A DNA stretch of 64,000 bases, taken from contig OY763929.1 of assembly GCA_963667675.1 (NCBI GenBank), positions 1,302,001 through 1,366,000 on the forward strand. Reading direction: 5' to 3'. Below are positions 52,301-61,892 of this stretch, one piece after another. This stretch comes from G963667675 sp963667675 (GTDB taxonomy: Bacteria > Chloroflexota > Dehalococcoidia > Lucifugimonadales > UBA3495). The position numbers and the translations under genes were made by a program. The notes beneath the pieces are model-generated. The model searched no databases, was not told where the DNA came from, and worked only from the letters and a program-made list of their open reading frames with translations. Position 1 is the first letter of the stretch. Each line of letters opens with the position of its first letter.

Positions 52301-55300
52301 ACACCCACGCGCTGAGCGGGACGGACGCCGGGAAGTTTGAGATTGGCTCGACCACCGGCCAGATCACGGTGAAGTCGGGTACGAGCCTGGACTACGAGAC
52401 CAAGACCAGCTACAGCGTAACGGTGACCGTCACGGCGGCCGCCAAGACGCAGGGCGCCAACGCCCAGTCGGTGGACCCCAACGCGCCGGGGGACTACACC
52501 GTCCCGGTGACGATCAACGTAACCGACGTGAACGAGATCCCCGAGTTCTCCGGGGCCACGGCCACCCGCAGCATCGCCGAGAACTCGGCGGCCAACACGA
52601 ACATCGGCGCGGTGGTTACGGCCACCGACCCGGAGGGCGACGCGCTGACCTACTCGCTGACGGGAACGGACGCATCCAAGTTCGACATCGGCTCCACCAC
52701 CGGGCAGATAACCGTCAAGACGGGCAACGTACCCAACTACGAGGCCAAGACCTCCTACAGCGTCACCGTCAACGTCACGGATAAGAAGAAGGCCGACGGC
52801 ACGGTAGACACGGCAATCGACGACACGATAGCGGTGACCATCAACGTGACCGACGTGGACGAGCCTCCGCCCAAGCTGGCTGCGCCGACGGTGGCCCGCT
52901 CCTCGTCGAACTACCACAGCAGTTTCGACCTGTCGTGGACTGCGCTGACCACCACGCAGATGAGCGGGAAGCCGGCCGTCACCGACTACGACGTGCAGTA
53001 CAAGAAGGCCAGCGACTCCACGTGGACGGACTTTACCCACACCGGAACCACCACCAGCACGACGGTGACGGGCCTGCCCTCATCGAGCGCGTCTTATGAA
53101 GTGCAGGTGCGGGCGGTCAACGACGAGGGCAACGGCGCGTGGTCCAATAGCGCCAGCTGGACCACGGACCCGCCGCCCGCGACGCGCAGCATCGCCGAGA
53201 ACTCGGCGGCGGGCGCCAGCGTGGGAGCCCCGGTGAACGCAGACATCACCCTGCCGGGCTACAGTGCTTCCATGCGCCTGGAGGGGACTGACAAGGACAA
53301 GTTCGACATCGAGGCGTCCACCGGGCAAATCAAGGTGAAGACGGGGAACATCCCCGACTACGAGGCCAAGACATCGTACAGCGTCGTGGTGCACGTGGAC
53401 GCCGTCCAGGACGGCGGCGGCGACACCATCTCGTCGGTTAGGGTAATCGCGATTACCATCAACGTGAACGACGTTGCCGAGCCGCCGCCCGCGCCGGACG
53501 CGCCGACGGTGACCCAGAACACCGCCACGCCCAAGACCAAGCTGGACGTGTCGTGGACGGCGTTGACCACCACGCAGATGTCGGGCAAGCCGGCCGTCAG
53601 CGATTACGACGTGCAGTACAAGAAGAGCAGCGACGACGACTGGACGAGCCACAGCTTCAGCGGCACGGGAACCAGCACCACACTGACGGGCCTGACCGAA
53701 GGAACCGAGTACGACGTGCAGGTGCGGGCCAACAACGACGAGGGGAACGGCGCGTGGTCGACCAGCGGCAAGAAGAATACCCAGGACAAGAACGTTCACG
53801 CCGAGTTCCCGGCGGCGACGGCGACCCGCAGTATCGACGAGAACTCGGCGGCGGGCAGCAACGTGGGCGCGGCCATCACCGCCACTGACACCGAGAACCA
53901 CACGCTTTACTACTCGCTGAACGGAACGGACAAGGACAAGTTCGACATCGGCCTGAACACCGGGCAGATAAAGGTCAAGTCCGGCAACGTCCCCAACTAC
54001 GAGGCCAAGACCTCCTACAGCGTGACCGTGGAGGTCAGCGACCGGAAGGACAAGGACGACAACGCGGACACGAAGATCGACGACACCATAGCGGTGACGA
54101 TCAACGTTAACGACGTGAACGAGCCCCCGGCCGCGCCGGCCATCACCGTTTCGACCAGTTCCACAACGCCGGAAACCGAGATTGACGTAAGCTGGACTGC
54201 GCCGGACATGACGGGGAAACCGGCCCTGAGCGACTACGACGTGCAGTACCGGCAGCACGGGGCCTCCGACTGGACGGACGCCAGCTTTAGCGGCACGGGG
54301 ACCTCGACGACGCTGACCGGGCTGACCGCGGGCAAGAGCTACGAGGTGCAGGTGCGGGGAGTGAACGACGAGGGCAACGGGGACTGGTCCAACTCGGGCA
54401 CGACCATCACCCAGGCCGGGGCCGTATCCCGCAGCGTGGATGAGAACTCGGCCACCGGGAGCAGCATCGGCGACCCGGTGACGGCGACGTCGAACCCCGA
54501 CAACTACGACCTGAGCCACAGCCTGAGCGGAACGGACGCGGCCAGCTTCACCATCGAACAATCCAGCGGGCAGATAAAGGTGAAGTCGGCCCTGGACTAC
54601 GAGACCAAGACCAGCTACAGCGTGGTGGTGACCACCACGGCGGCCGTAGCGCAGGTGCAGGCCCAGGTATTCAGCCTGGTCCCCAACGCCCCGGGGAGCT
54701 ACGTCATCCCCGTCACCATCAACGTAAACGACGTGAACGAGACGGCGGAGTTCAACGACATCGGCTTCTTGGGCGCGACCCGCGAGATTGCCGAGAACTC
54801 CGAGTCGGGCGACAAGGTGGGAGCGCCGGTGTCGGCCACCGACCCGGACGGCGACGCGCTGACCTACTCGCTGACGGGCACGGACGCGGACAAGTTCGAC
54901 ATAGGCTCGTCCACCGGGCAGATAACGGTGGGAAGCGGCACAACCCTGGACTACGAGGCCAAGACCAACTACCTGGTCACGGTGCAGGTGAGCGACGGCA
55001 AGGACGAAAAGGGCGACCCGGACACGGCAATAGACGCATCGGCCTTCGTCAACGTCAACGTGACGGACGTTGACGAGCCGCCGGCCGCTCCGGACGCGCC
55101 GACGGTGACGTCCACGGGGAACTCGGGCAACACCTCGCTGAACGTCAAATGGACTGCCCCGGACATGACGGGCAAGCCGGACATCACCGACTACGACGTG
55201 CGCTACCAGAAGAAGGGCGCAACCGACTGGACGGACGGGAGCTTCAGCGGCGCCGGGACCTCTACCTCTATCACCGGCCTGGTGGGAGGCGTCAACTACG

Positions 55301-56685
55301 ACGTGCAGGTGCGGGCGACCAACGACGAGGGGACCAGCCGGTGGTCGGACAGCGGAGACCTGGAGAACGCCGACCCCAGGCTGCCGGACAGCCCCACCCG
55401 CAGCATCGCGGAGAACTCCAGCGGCGGAGCCAACGTGGGCCAGCCGGTAACGGCCACCGACCCGGACAGCTCCACCCTGTACTACGGCCTGACCGGGACC
55501 GACGCATCCAGCTTCAACATCGGCGAGAACGACGGGCAGATAACGCTGGCCGACGGCGCCAGCCCGGACTACGAAGCCCAGACGACCTACAGCGTGAACG
55601 TGACGGTCAGCGACCGCAAGGACTCGGAACTCAACGACGACGCGGAGATAGACCACACCGTATCGGTAACCATCAACGTCACCGACGTGAACGAGCCGCT
55701 GGGCAAGCCCGGTACGCCCAAGAGCAAGAAGTCCACCACCAACAGCATCACGGTCACCTGGGACGCCCCGGACGCCACGGGCAAGCCGCCGGTCAAGGAG
55801 TACTGGGTGCGGTACTGGGAGAAGGGGAGCGACTACGTCAACGTTTGGGTGGTCTACACCAACGAGGCGCTGCTGGACGAGATTCCGACCTCAACAAACC
55901 CGAGCGTGCCCCTGAGGCCGGGCACGGCCTACCAGGTGGAAGTGATGGCGGAGAACGACGAGGGCTACGGCGCGTGGTCGACATTGGCCACGCTGTACAC
56001 CGCGGCGTTGCAGTACACGCCGCCCCAGACAGCGCCCGCGCCGACACCGAGCCCCACGCCAACGCCGACGCCTACGCCTACGCCTACGCCGACACCCACG
56101 CCTACGCCCACGCCGACGCCCACGCCGACGCCTACGCCCACGCCCACGCCTACGCCTACGCCCACGCCTACGCCTACACCCACGCCTACGCCTACGCCTA
56201 CGCCTACGCCGACGCCAACACCGACGCCGACTCCTGCGCCTACGGCGACACCTACGCCTACGCCGACGCCGACGCCGACGCCAACACCCACGCCGACTCC
56301 TGCGCCTACGGCGACACCTACGCCTGAGCCGGCGGCTGAGATACAGCAGACGCCTGAGCCGACGCTTGTGCCTGCGCCGACGCCTGAGCCGGGGCTGGTG
56401 ATATCCAATCCAGTCGCGCCCCTGCGGGAATCGCCGCTACTCGACGTTGGACAGCCCGAGGTTTACCTGCCGGTCCGCGCGGAGGCCGATGACAACGAGG
56501 CGGTGGCCCCGGTGGAGATTGCCACGCCGGCGCCGGTTGCCCCGGTCGTTCAGCCTGAGGCGGCCGACGATTCCGGCCTGTCGCCCTTATCCCCTTGGTG
56601 GGCGTTCCTGGCGCTGATGCCGTTGGGCCTGTTCCTGTTCATCCTACGGCGCCGCCGGAACCGGCGACGGCTGCTGTACCAGTAG
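49320..56685 (+). CDS. Giant cadherin / fibronectin type III surface protein, split by a single-base frameshift
   Basis: From ATG 49320 (GGAG nine bases ahead) to 56685, about 2,454 residues if one base is skipped at the run of four G (50938-50941). Order of parts: a 105-residue N-terminal basic, Gly-rich segment with the repeat GARLALH, one membrane signal helix (LVLCLLLTSMG), an Fn3-like domain, three putative-Ig (He_PIG-like) domains, then alternating Fn3 (about seven, marker YEVQVRAVNAEGNGAWS) and cadherin-like domains (about eight, marker RSIAENSAAG...GTDAxxFxIGxxTGQI...DVNEPP), a Thr-Pro repeat of about 95 residues, and a C-terminal membrane helix (WWAFLALMPLGLFLFIL) with a basic tail (RRRRNRRRLLYQ). 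So it is anchored at the C-terminus and exposed outside. Probable calcium-dependent adhesin. Fifteen near-identical modules indicate recent internal duplication. Confidence 0.88.
56040..56330 (+). repeat. Hexanucleotide tandem repeat inside the surface protein gene
   Basis: About 48 copies of ACGCC(T/G/C) encode a long Thr-Pro chain. Repeat number may vary between cells by slippage. It forms the stalk before the C-terminal anchor. Opposite-strand and out-of-frame readings of this stretch look protein-like but are only shadows. Confidence 0.9.
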
Positions 56686-56716
56686 GTCCCGGCGCCGACA
56701 CGGGGCGGTCTAACGG

Positions 56717-56756
56717 ACGCAGCGGCGAGATAAAAGCTCGCCGCTGCGTTGCTTTT
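56717..56756 (+). terminator. Terminator after the surface protein gene
   Basis: Perfect 13-base stem ACGCAGCGGCGAG / CTCGCCGCTGCGT, seven-base loop, then TGCTTTT. About 30 bases after the stop. Confidence 0.88.
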
Positions 56757-56970
56757 CCGACCCTTCGACGTGGCTCAGAGCCTGCCCCGTACTGGATACG
56801 GGGGTGAACGGAGAAGATGAAGTCCGTTCGTGGTGAGCTTGTCGAACCATACGCACGGAGGGAGGGCGGTGCAGGCCGGAGCGCCGGAATCCGGCGGGCA
56901 AGGGCCGCACGCTCGACAATACCATTGGGGGAGTGGTGCAAAGGCGACGGGAATCCCGGCTGTCGGTGCT

Positions 56971-57958
56971 CTACGGGTCCAGTCTGATGTCGGGATGGGT
57001 GTCCACGCCGTGCCTGGCGAACACTGCGTCGATTTCCCGCAAGTCCTCCCCGGACAATGCCCACCCCAGGGCGCCCATGTTCTCCTCGAACTCCTTGGTG
57101 CGCAGTGTGCCGACCAAGGCCGTGCTCACCGCCGGGTTGGACAACACCCACCGTAGGGCAAGCTGGGGCATGGTCTTGCCCAGCTTGGCCGCAACGGATT
57201 TCAACTCATCCACCACCTGGATGTTTCTGCGCCCGGTGCTCCAGGGCCAGCATTCCGCCGTCCCAGCCGGCGCTGCCGCCCATGCCGCGATAGTCGCCTT
57301 CCTGGAACTTCATGTCCACGGTGAAGGTCCCCGTCAGAAGGCCGAAGCCCATGGAGCCGTAGGTCATCACGCCGATGTTCTTTTCCATGCAGTAGGGGTA
57401 CATCGCCTTTTCCACGCGCCGGTCGAACATGTTGTAGTCGTGCTGGACCACGCTGACCGGGCGGGTCTTCTCGCACTCCCGCACCTGCTCCTCGGTGAAA
57501 TTCGACACGCCCGTGTAGCGCACCTTCCCCTGCTGCACCACCGTCTCCAGCGCGCCCATGGTCTCCTCGAAGGGCACGCTAACGTCCGGCGCGTGGATAA
57601 GCAGCAGGTCAATGTAGTCCGTCTGCAATCGTTTCAGGCTGCGGTCCACCAGGGGAAGAATGGACTCCCTGCGGCCGTCCCGGTTCTTCAGCCTACCGAT
57701 TTGCGAACCCTCCCAGCCCAGGCCGCACTTGGTGGCTACCACGACGTCTTTGCGGCGGGATCCCAGGGCCCTGCCCAGCATTTCCTCCGACTTGCCGTCG
57801 CCGTACTGGGCCGCCGTATCGAAGCAGGTGATTCCATGGTCCAGGGCGCGCTTTACGGCATTCTCCATTTCATCGCCGTAAGCCTTCTCGTAGTCCCACA
57901 CGCCGCAGCCGAACACCGACACCGTCAGGTCCGTAGGGCCGAATTTGCGGTATTCCAT
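56971..57958 (-). CDS. Aldo/keto reductase 3, split by a single-base frameshift
   Basis: From ATG 57958 the first frame carries the whole N-terminal part: CFDTAAQYG (Asp, Tyr), VATKCG (Lys), LLIHAPD (His) and TGVSNFTEEQV. It loses frame after GGMLALEHR and the C-terminal NIQVVDELKSVAAKLG and LRWVLSNPAVSTALVGT continue in the next frame. One extra base between 57217 and 57240 (most likely in CCC 57232-57234 or TTT beside it) explains this, by comparison with paralogues 1 and 2. Restored length about 328 residues. Because both parts are conserved, a sequence error or recent mutation is likely. Confidence 0.8.
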
Positions 57959-58085
57959 GGGTCTGTTGCCTCCAATCAGCATAGCTCTTGCAAAACTCGG
58001 GACGGGCCATGCGATGGCGCGCATTGTACACCAATCGCCCCAATCGCACGGGGCAAGCGCCGCCGCCGGAGAGCAGTACATGGCG

Positions 58086-58115
58086 TTGACAGTAAATTCG
58101 TCAGACGCCTATGAT
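58086..58115 (+). promoter_or_regulatory. Likely promoter of the cupin gene
   Basis: TTGACA at 58086-58091, an 18-base spacer and TATGAT at 58110-58115. The gap 57959-58280 also holds a TACAAT -10 on the minus strand (58023-58028) for the aldo/keto reductase. Confidence 0.65.
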
Positions 58116-58280
58116 TCAGTTAACGCCCCGCCTGTTCCCATGCCGTGAACTGTCGAACAACGGAGCCCCTTTATTAGCATCAGCGCGATCGAGCAGAAAG
58201 CAGGCAGGTGTCACAACCGGACTCAAACCACGAAAATTACCTTGCATGCCCAATACCTGTTAGAGGAGGAGAGCCTTCAG

Positions 58281-58646
58281 ATGGGAAAGTCCAACATCAT
58301 GCACATCGATGAAGCGCCCTTGGTCTGGGGACAGCCCCGTCGAGCTGACGGCGCCTTGGTAACCGGCGCCCAGTTCATCGGCGACTTGGAAACAGGGCCG
58401 TGGGTCTACATCAACTCGATGGAGCCAAACTCCGCCGTGGAAACTCACAGCCACACTGTGGACGAGGTGATCTACATCGTCGAGGGCTCGCTTACTATCG
58501 GCGGCCGCACTTGCGGGCCGGGAACGGTGCTGGCTATCGAGAAGGGCACCGAATACGAGTTCACCGCCGGACAAGAAGGAGTCCGGTTCCTGAACATCCG
58601 CCCGGGCCTGGACGCCGGCCCCGGAGCAGCAGTTACGAGCGGTTGA
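58281..58646 (+). CDS. Cupin domain protein
   Basis: 121 residues from ATG 58281, GAGGAGGAGAG about nine bases ahead. Cupin motif 1 PNSAVETHSHTVDEVIYIVEG (His, His, Glu; 20 of these residues suffice to see it) and motif 2 GPGTVLAIEKGTEYEF. The final metal His of motif 2 is missing, as in many small cupins. Function unknown; it converges with the quinone oxidoreductase. Confidence 0.85.
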   Translation: MGKSNIMHIDEAPLVWGQPRRADGALVTGAQFIGDLETGPWVYINSMEPNSAVETHSHTVDEVIYIVEGSLTIGGRTCGPGTVLAIEKGTEYEFTAGQEGVRFLNIRPGLDAGPGAAVTSG

Positions 58647-58669
58647 GCCGGCCCCCGGACGGCGCAGAC

Positions 58670-59653
58670 CTAATCGACACTCAGCACTATCTTCCCGAAG
58701 TTGGCGTTGGTCTCCATGTATTCGTGGGCCTTTGCTGCGTCTTCCAGGGGAAAGCTCCGGTCCACCACCGCTCGAATACGGCCGTCGGCAATCAACGGCA
58801 GCACGTGTCGCTTGAACTGGTTGGTCAGCGCTATCTTTTCGTCCAGTGGCCGCGTCCTCAGCACCGTGCCGTGCACCCGCAGCCGCTTGGGCATCAACAG
58901 GCCCAGGTTGGTTTCCACCTTGGCTCCCCCCATCAGCCCCACCAGCGCCAGCCGCCCCTGGGTCGCCATGGCGGCGATGTTTTGCTCCCAGTAAGGCCCG
59001 CCCACCAGGTCGCAGACTACGTTGACGCCCTTTCCCGCCGTCGCCTCCTTCACCACCTGCACAAAGTCCTGCTCCCGGTAGTTGATGCCCTTGTCCATCC
59101 CGAGTTCCGCCGCCTTGGCCAGCTTATCCGCCGAGCCCGCCGTCCCAAACACGTAGGCCCCCGCCTGGTGCGCCAGTTGCACCGCCGCGGTGCCCACGCC
59201 GCTGCCCGCGGCGTGCACCAGCGCCGACTCCCCCATCTTTAGTTCGCAATGGTTGAACAGGGCATCGTAAGCCGTGAAGAATACCTCCGGTATGGCCGCG
59301 GCCTGGACGAAGTCCAACCCCGGCGGCATGGGTATGGCCATCAAGTGATGCGTGACGACGCGGCTGGCGTACCCGCCCCCCGACAACAGGCCGAACACCC
59401 TGTCGCCGGGAGCCGTTCCTGTCACCCGTTCGCCCACTTCCGACACCACCCCGGAAAACTCCAGTCCCGGCACGTCGGCCCGCACCCCCGGCGGCGGCGC
59501 GTAGTTCCCGTGACGCTGCAGCAGGTCGGCCCGGTTCAAGGCCGATGCCTTCACGTCCACCAGCACCTCATCCGGCGAGGGGACCGGGTCTTCTACTTCT
59601 CTTACCTGAAGCACCTCCGGGCCTCCCGGCCCGGTAATCAGCGCAGCGCGCAT
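58670..59653 (-). CDS. Zinc-independent quinone oxidoreductase (MDR family, QOR-like)
   Basis: 327 residues. PSPDEVLVDVKASALNRADLLQRHGNY, PGLEFSGVVSEVG and, in the Rossmann part, LVHAAGSGVGTAAVQLAHQ and NVVCDLVGGPYWEQN. No structural zinc cysteines, so this is the NADPH:quinone reductase branch (PIG3-like). It reduces quinones or enones with NADPH. Followed by the PIN gene 24 bases further left of its start; same strand. Confidence 0.9.
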   Translation of the reverse strand: MRAALITGPGGPEVLQVREVEDPVPSPDEVLVDVKASALNRADLLQRHGNYAPPPGVRADVPGLEFSGVVSEVGERVTGTAPGDRVFGLLSGGGYASRVVTHHLMAIPMPPGLDFVQAAAIPEVFFTAYDALFNHCELKMGESALVHAAGSGVGTAAVQLAHQAGAYVFGTAGSADKLAKAAELGMDKGINYREQDFVQVVKEATAGKGVNVVCDLVGGPYWEQNIAAMATQGRLALVGLMGGAKVETNLGLLMPKRLRVHGTVLRTRPLDEKIALTNQFKRHVLPLIADGRIRAVVDRSFPLEDAAKAHEYMETNANFGKIVLSVD

Positions 59654-59676
59654 GGGCGGAACTCCTTACGAGACGC

Positions 59677-60087
59677 TTATCCGGTCTGCTCCAAGGCTGA
59701 CAGAAACCGGGGGGCGTTGACTATCCTGGAACCCCGGTGCTCGCCCAGGGGCAGGAGATGCCTGCGGTCTCCGGTTACCAGGTATTCGGCTGAGGCCGCC
59801 GCCGCGCACTCCAGGATACGATTGTCGGCGCGGCTGCCTGCTATGACTTCGGCAAGGCGCGGCGGTTCGATAACCAGGGCGGCGTCCTCTATGGTTTTTA
59901 ACGCGTAGGCCACGCGTTCCTCGGCCCAACCGAGCTTGCGGCTCAACACTCCCGCAGTCTCCTCCAGGATGAACGCGGACAGGACCAACTGGAATCGTCC
60001 CCGCAGTCCCAACTCCAACGCCCGGCGTTCGTTGCCGGGAAAATTCAGGCCGGAGACGATTACGTTAGTGTCCAGTACGACCCTCAC
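59677..60087 (-). CDS. PIN-domain toxin (RNase-like)
   Basis: 136 residues: VVLDTNVIVSGL (first Asp), ETAGVLSRKLG (Glu), DNRILECAAAASAEYLVTGDRRHLL (Asp positions). These are the acidic catalytic residues of PIN nucleases of the PF13470/COG1569 group. It overlaps the antitoxin gene by four bases and is the second gene of a leftward pair. Confidence 0.88.
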   Translation of the reverse strand: MRVVLDTNVIVSGLNFPGNERRALELGLRGRFQLVLSAFILEETAGVLSRKLGWAEERVAYALKTIEDAALVIEPPRLAEVIAGSRADNRILECAAAASAEYLVTGDRRHLLPLGEHRGSRIVNAPRFLSALEQTG

Positions 60088-60341
60088 CGGGAGGAGGCGC
60101 CGGCCTCGGCCCGGTACTCCTCGACCAGGCGGGGCACGTCCTCAGGGCCGATGCCCTGCTCCCTGGCTCGCTCCTCGCCGTACTGGAGCAACTGCCGCCA
60201 CTCACATTCCTGGATGTAGCGGAGGGCTGCTTCCCGCAGGAACTCGCTCCTGGACAGCCCCAGCCGTCGCATTGCTTCGTCCACTCGCTCGGCCATTTCC
60301 GGCGGCAGGGAAAAGGTGATAGTCCGGGTAGTTCGCGGCAT
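60084..60341 (-). CDS. Ribbon-helix-helix antitoxin
   Basis: 85 residues: TRTITFSLPPEMAERVDEAM and GLSRSEFLREAALRYI, the standard ribbon-helix-helix pattern. The C-terminal half is acidic and probably binds and blocks the PIN toxin. Four-base overlap with the toxin gene and one shared promoter upstream make a type II toxin-antitoxin module. Confidence 0.88.
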   Translation of the reverse strand: MPRTTRTITFSLPPEMAERVDEAMRRLGLSRSEFLREAALRYIQECEWRQLLQYGEERAREQGIGPEDVPRLVEEYRAEAGASSR

Positions 60342-60372
60342 GGTTGCCTCGTTGTTATCGAGTCTTACTCAA

Positions 60373-60401
60373 ATTATGGCCAGCAAGGGTTGCAGTGTCA
60401 A
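60373..60401 (-). promoter_or_regulatory. Promoter of the toxin-antitoxin pair
   Basis: On the minus strand TTGACA (60401-60396), a 17-base spacer and CATAAT (60378-60373), about 30 bases before the antitoxin ATG. Confidence 0.7.
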
Positions 60402-60475
60402 CAGTTGGCCGTACCCGCTGCTGCATCTGGGAGGTTGCGCCATCCGGCAGGCTTGGCACAGCCACCGCTCTCCTC
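60402..60475 (-). pseudogene. Fragment of a zinc-ribbon gene, copy of the gene at the right end
   Basis: The minus strand reads ERWLCQACRMAQP and then, in a shifted frame, QMQQRVR. This matches ERGLCQACRMSQPTQIQQRVR of the zinc-ribbon gene at 63827-64000; about 50 of 60 bases are identical. Only this part of the gene remains, and the copy is interrupted where the toxin-antitoxin promoter begins. Confidence 0.7.
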
Positions 60476-60564
60476 ACAATAGCAGAATCGCATGGTGACA
60501 TACCCGGCTTAGTATGCGAAAATTTCTGTGGCAGGCGCGCCAATGCAGCCGACGGAGGAATCAG

Positions 60565-60807
60565 GTGGCAAGACCGGAGAGTAACAGCAGCCCGTTGTTG
60601 TGGATCGGCGGAGCAATTCTCCTCGCGGCGGCGCTGGTCATCGGAGGATTCTGGGTGTACGCCATCACCACCGCCGAGGACATGCCGGCCTTGCTCATGG
60701 TTGCCCTCCTGGCCGTGCCGGTCGCGTTGATTATCCTGCTGATAGCGGTGATAAGGGACAGAATCATCAACAAGAAGAAAGAGAATTTCCTGGAGGTTGA
60801 CAATTGA
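60565..60807 (+). CDS. Small membrane protein (hypothetical)
   Basis: 80 residues from GTG 60565, GGAGG about six bases ahead; the frame could start 17 codons earlier but without a ribosome site. Two hydrophobic segments (LLWIGGAILLAAALVIGGFW and LLMVALLAVPVALIILLIAV) followed by a basic end (RDRIINKKKE). No known family. Four-base overlap (TTGA) with the YbjQ-like gene suggests they act together. Confidence 0.65.
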   Translation: MARPESNSSPLLWIGGAILLAAALVIGGFWVYAITTAEDMPALLMVALLAVPVALIILLIAVIRDRIINKKKENFLEVDN

Positions 60808-61118
60808 TAGTAGCAACGACCGACGCCATTCCGGGGGCCACCATCGGCGAGACGCTGGGGCTCGTGCGGGGCAGCACCGTACGCGCCCGTCATATCGGGC
60901 GGGACATCCTGGCCGGGCTGCGCAACATCGTCGGCGGCGAGGTCAACGAGTACACCAAGCTCTTGGCGGACGCCCGCGAAGAGGCGATTCAACGCATGAT
61001 TGAAAGCGCCGAGGGCATGGGCGCCAACGCCATCGTCGGCGCGAGGTTCATCACTGCGGGCGTGGCCCAGGGAGCTGCCGAGATCGTCGCTTACGGGACC
61101 GCCGTCAAGACGGCTTAA
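60804..61118 (+). CDS. YbjQ/UPF0145 family protein
   Basis: 104 residues from TTG 60804. MIVATTDAIPGATIGETLGLVRG is the family start (first 20 residues sufficient), followed by GGEVNEYTKLLADAREEAIQRM and GANAIVGARF. It forms a pentamer with a proposed metal-binding role; function not proven. Coupled to the small membrane protein. Confidence 0.88.
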   Translation: MIVATTDAIPGATIGETLGLVRGSTVRARHIGRDILAGLRNIVGGEVNEYTKLLADAREEAIQRMIESAEGMGANAIVGARFITAGVAQGAAEIVAYGTAVKTA

Positions 61119-61127
61119 CGCCTCTAT

Positions 61128-61823
61128 TTACGGCGCCAACGCGAGAACCAGGAACAGGGCCAGTCCTATCACGGCGGCGGCCGCGGTAGGCTTGCGCAGT
61201 TGCCTATAACTCAATCCCATGTAGAGACCCAGTGCAAGTACGCAAAGAAGTCCAACCGCCATGGCGTATTGAAGATACTTGAATGGGGCTTCCGCTTCTC
61301 CCCTGTGCAGGCCGATGAGTCTTCTTTGTAGGTCAGGAGAGAGTTTTTCGACTGCAATGTCATCGCCAGGATTGACCGTGATGCGAAAGTGGGTCTTGTA
61401 GGCCGGTTGCGTGGTCAAAGTGGTGACTTGCGGTATTGACTCTTCGGCTTCTTCGCGGGATTCTGCCGGGTCCGGAGAATCGTGGTGGTCGTGGTCGTGG
61501 GTTGCTCGTTCCTTCTCTTGATGCTCGGTCGGAGAGGCTTCGTCAGGAATGCTCTCCGATTCCGGGATGACCTCAGTCTGCTCTATTCGGAGGGACTTGA
61601 AAGAGTGCTCGATGTCAGATTCCTTCAGAAATGTCTTGACCTCCTCTTCCAATTCCGTAGATGTGACGTCTATTGCCGCGTCGCTGGGCGGATCGATGGC
61701 CTCGATGCTATACGAACCTTCAATGCCAGCCAGGAAGAGACCGCCGGATATGGCTACAAGTGCGAACATCGGAAACAAAAGCGATGCGATTGTAAGGTGA
61801 GCGAGTGTGACTTTCTGGCGCAC
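61128..61823 (-). CDS. Membrane protein with a His/Asp/Glu-rich loop (hypothetical)
   Basis: 231 residues. One N-terminal membrane helix (LTIASLLFPMFALVAISGGL), a long extracytoplasmic loop with SPTEHQEKERATHDHDHHDS (possible metal binding) and two C-terminal helices (LQYAMAVGLLCVLALGLYMG and AAAAVIGLALFLVLALAP). The outline, with an acidic loop and paired helices, resembles PepSY-associated membrane proteins, but no firm family is recognised. Confidence 0.6.
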   Translation of the reverse strand: MRQKVTLAHLTIASLLFPMFALVAISGGLFLAGIEGSYSIEAIDPPSDAAIDVTSTELEEEVKTFLKESDIEHSFKSLRIEQTEVIPESESIPDEASPTEHQEKERATHDHDHHDSPDPAESREEAEESIPQVTTLTTQPAYKTHFRITVNPGDDIAVEKLSPDLQRRLIGLHRGEAEAPFKYLQYAMAVGLLCVLALGLYMGLSYRQLRKPTAAAAVIGLALFLVLALAP

Positions 61824-61892
61824 GGCTCTTCCTCTGCGGCCCTATTGCGGTTGGCGCCAAGAATGGGCCGCTAACAACACCATCGCTTGCCC

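Noticed and set aside
55149..56410. Frames rich in Ala-Tyr-His or Gly-Val within the surface protein gene
   Set aside because: These are other readings of the ACGCCT hexanucleotide tract and module repeats.
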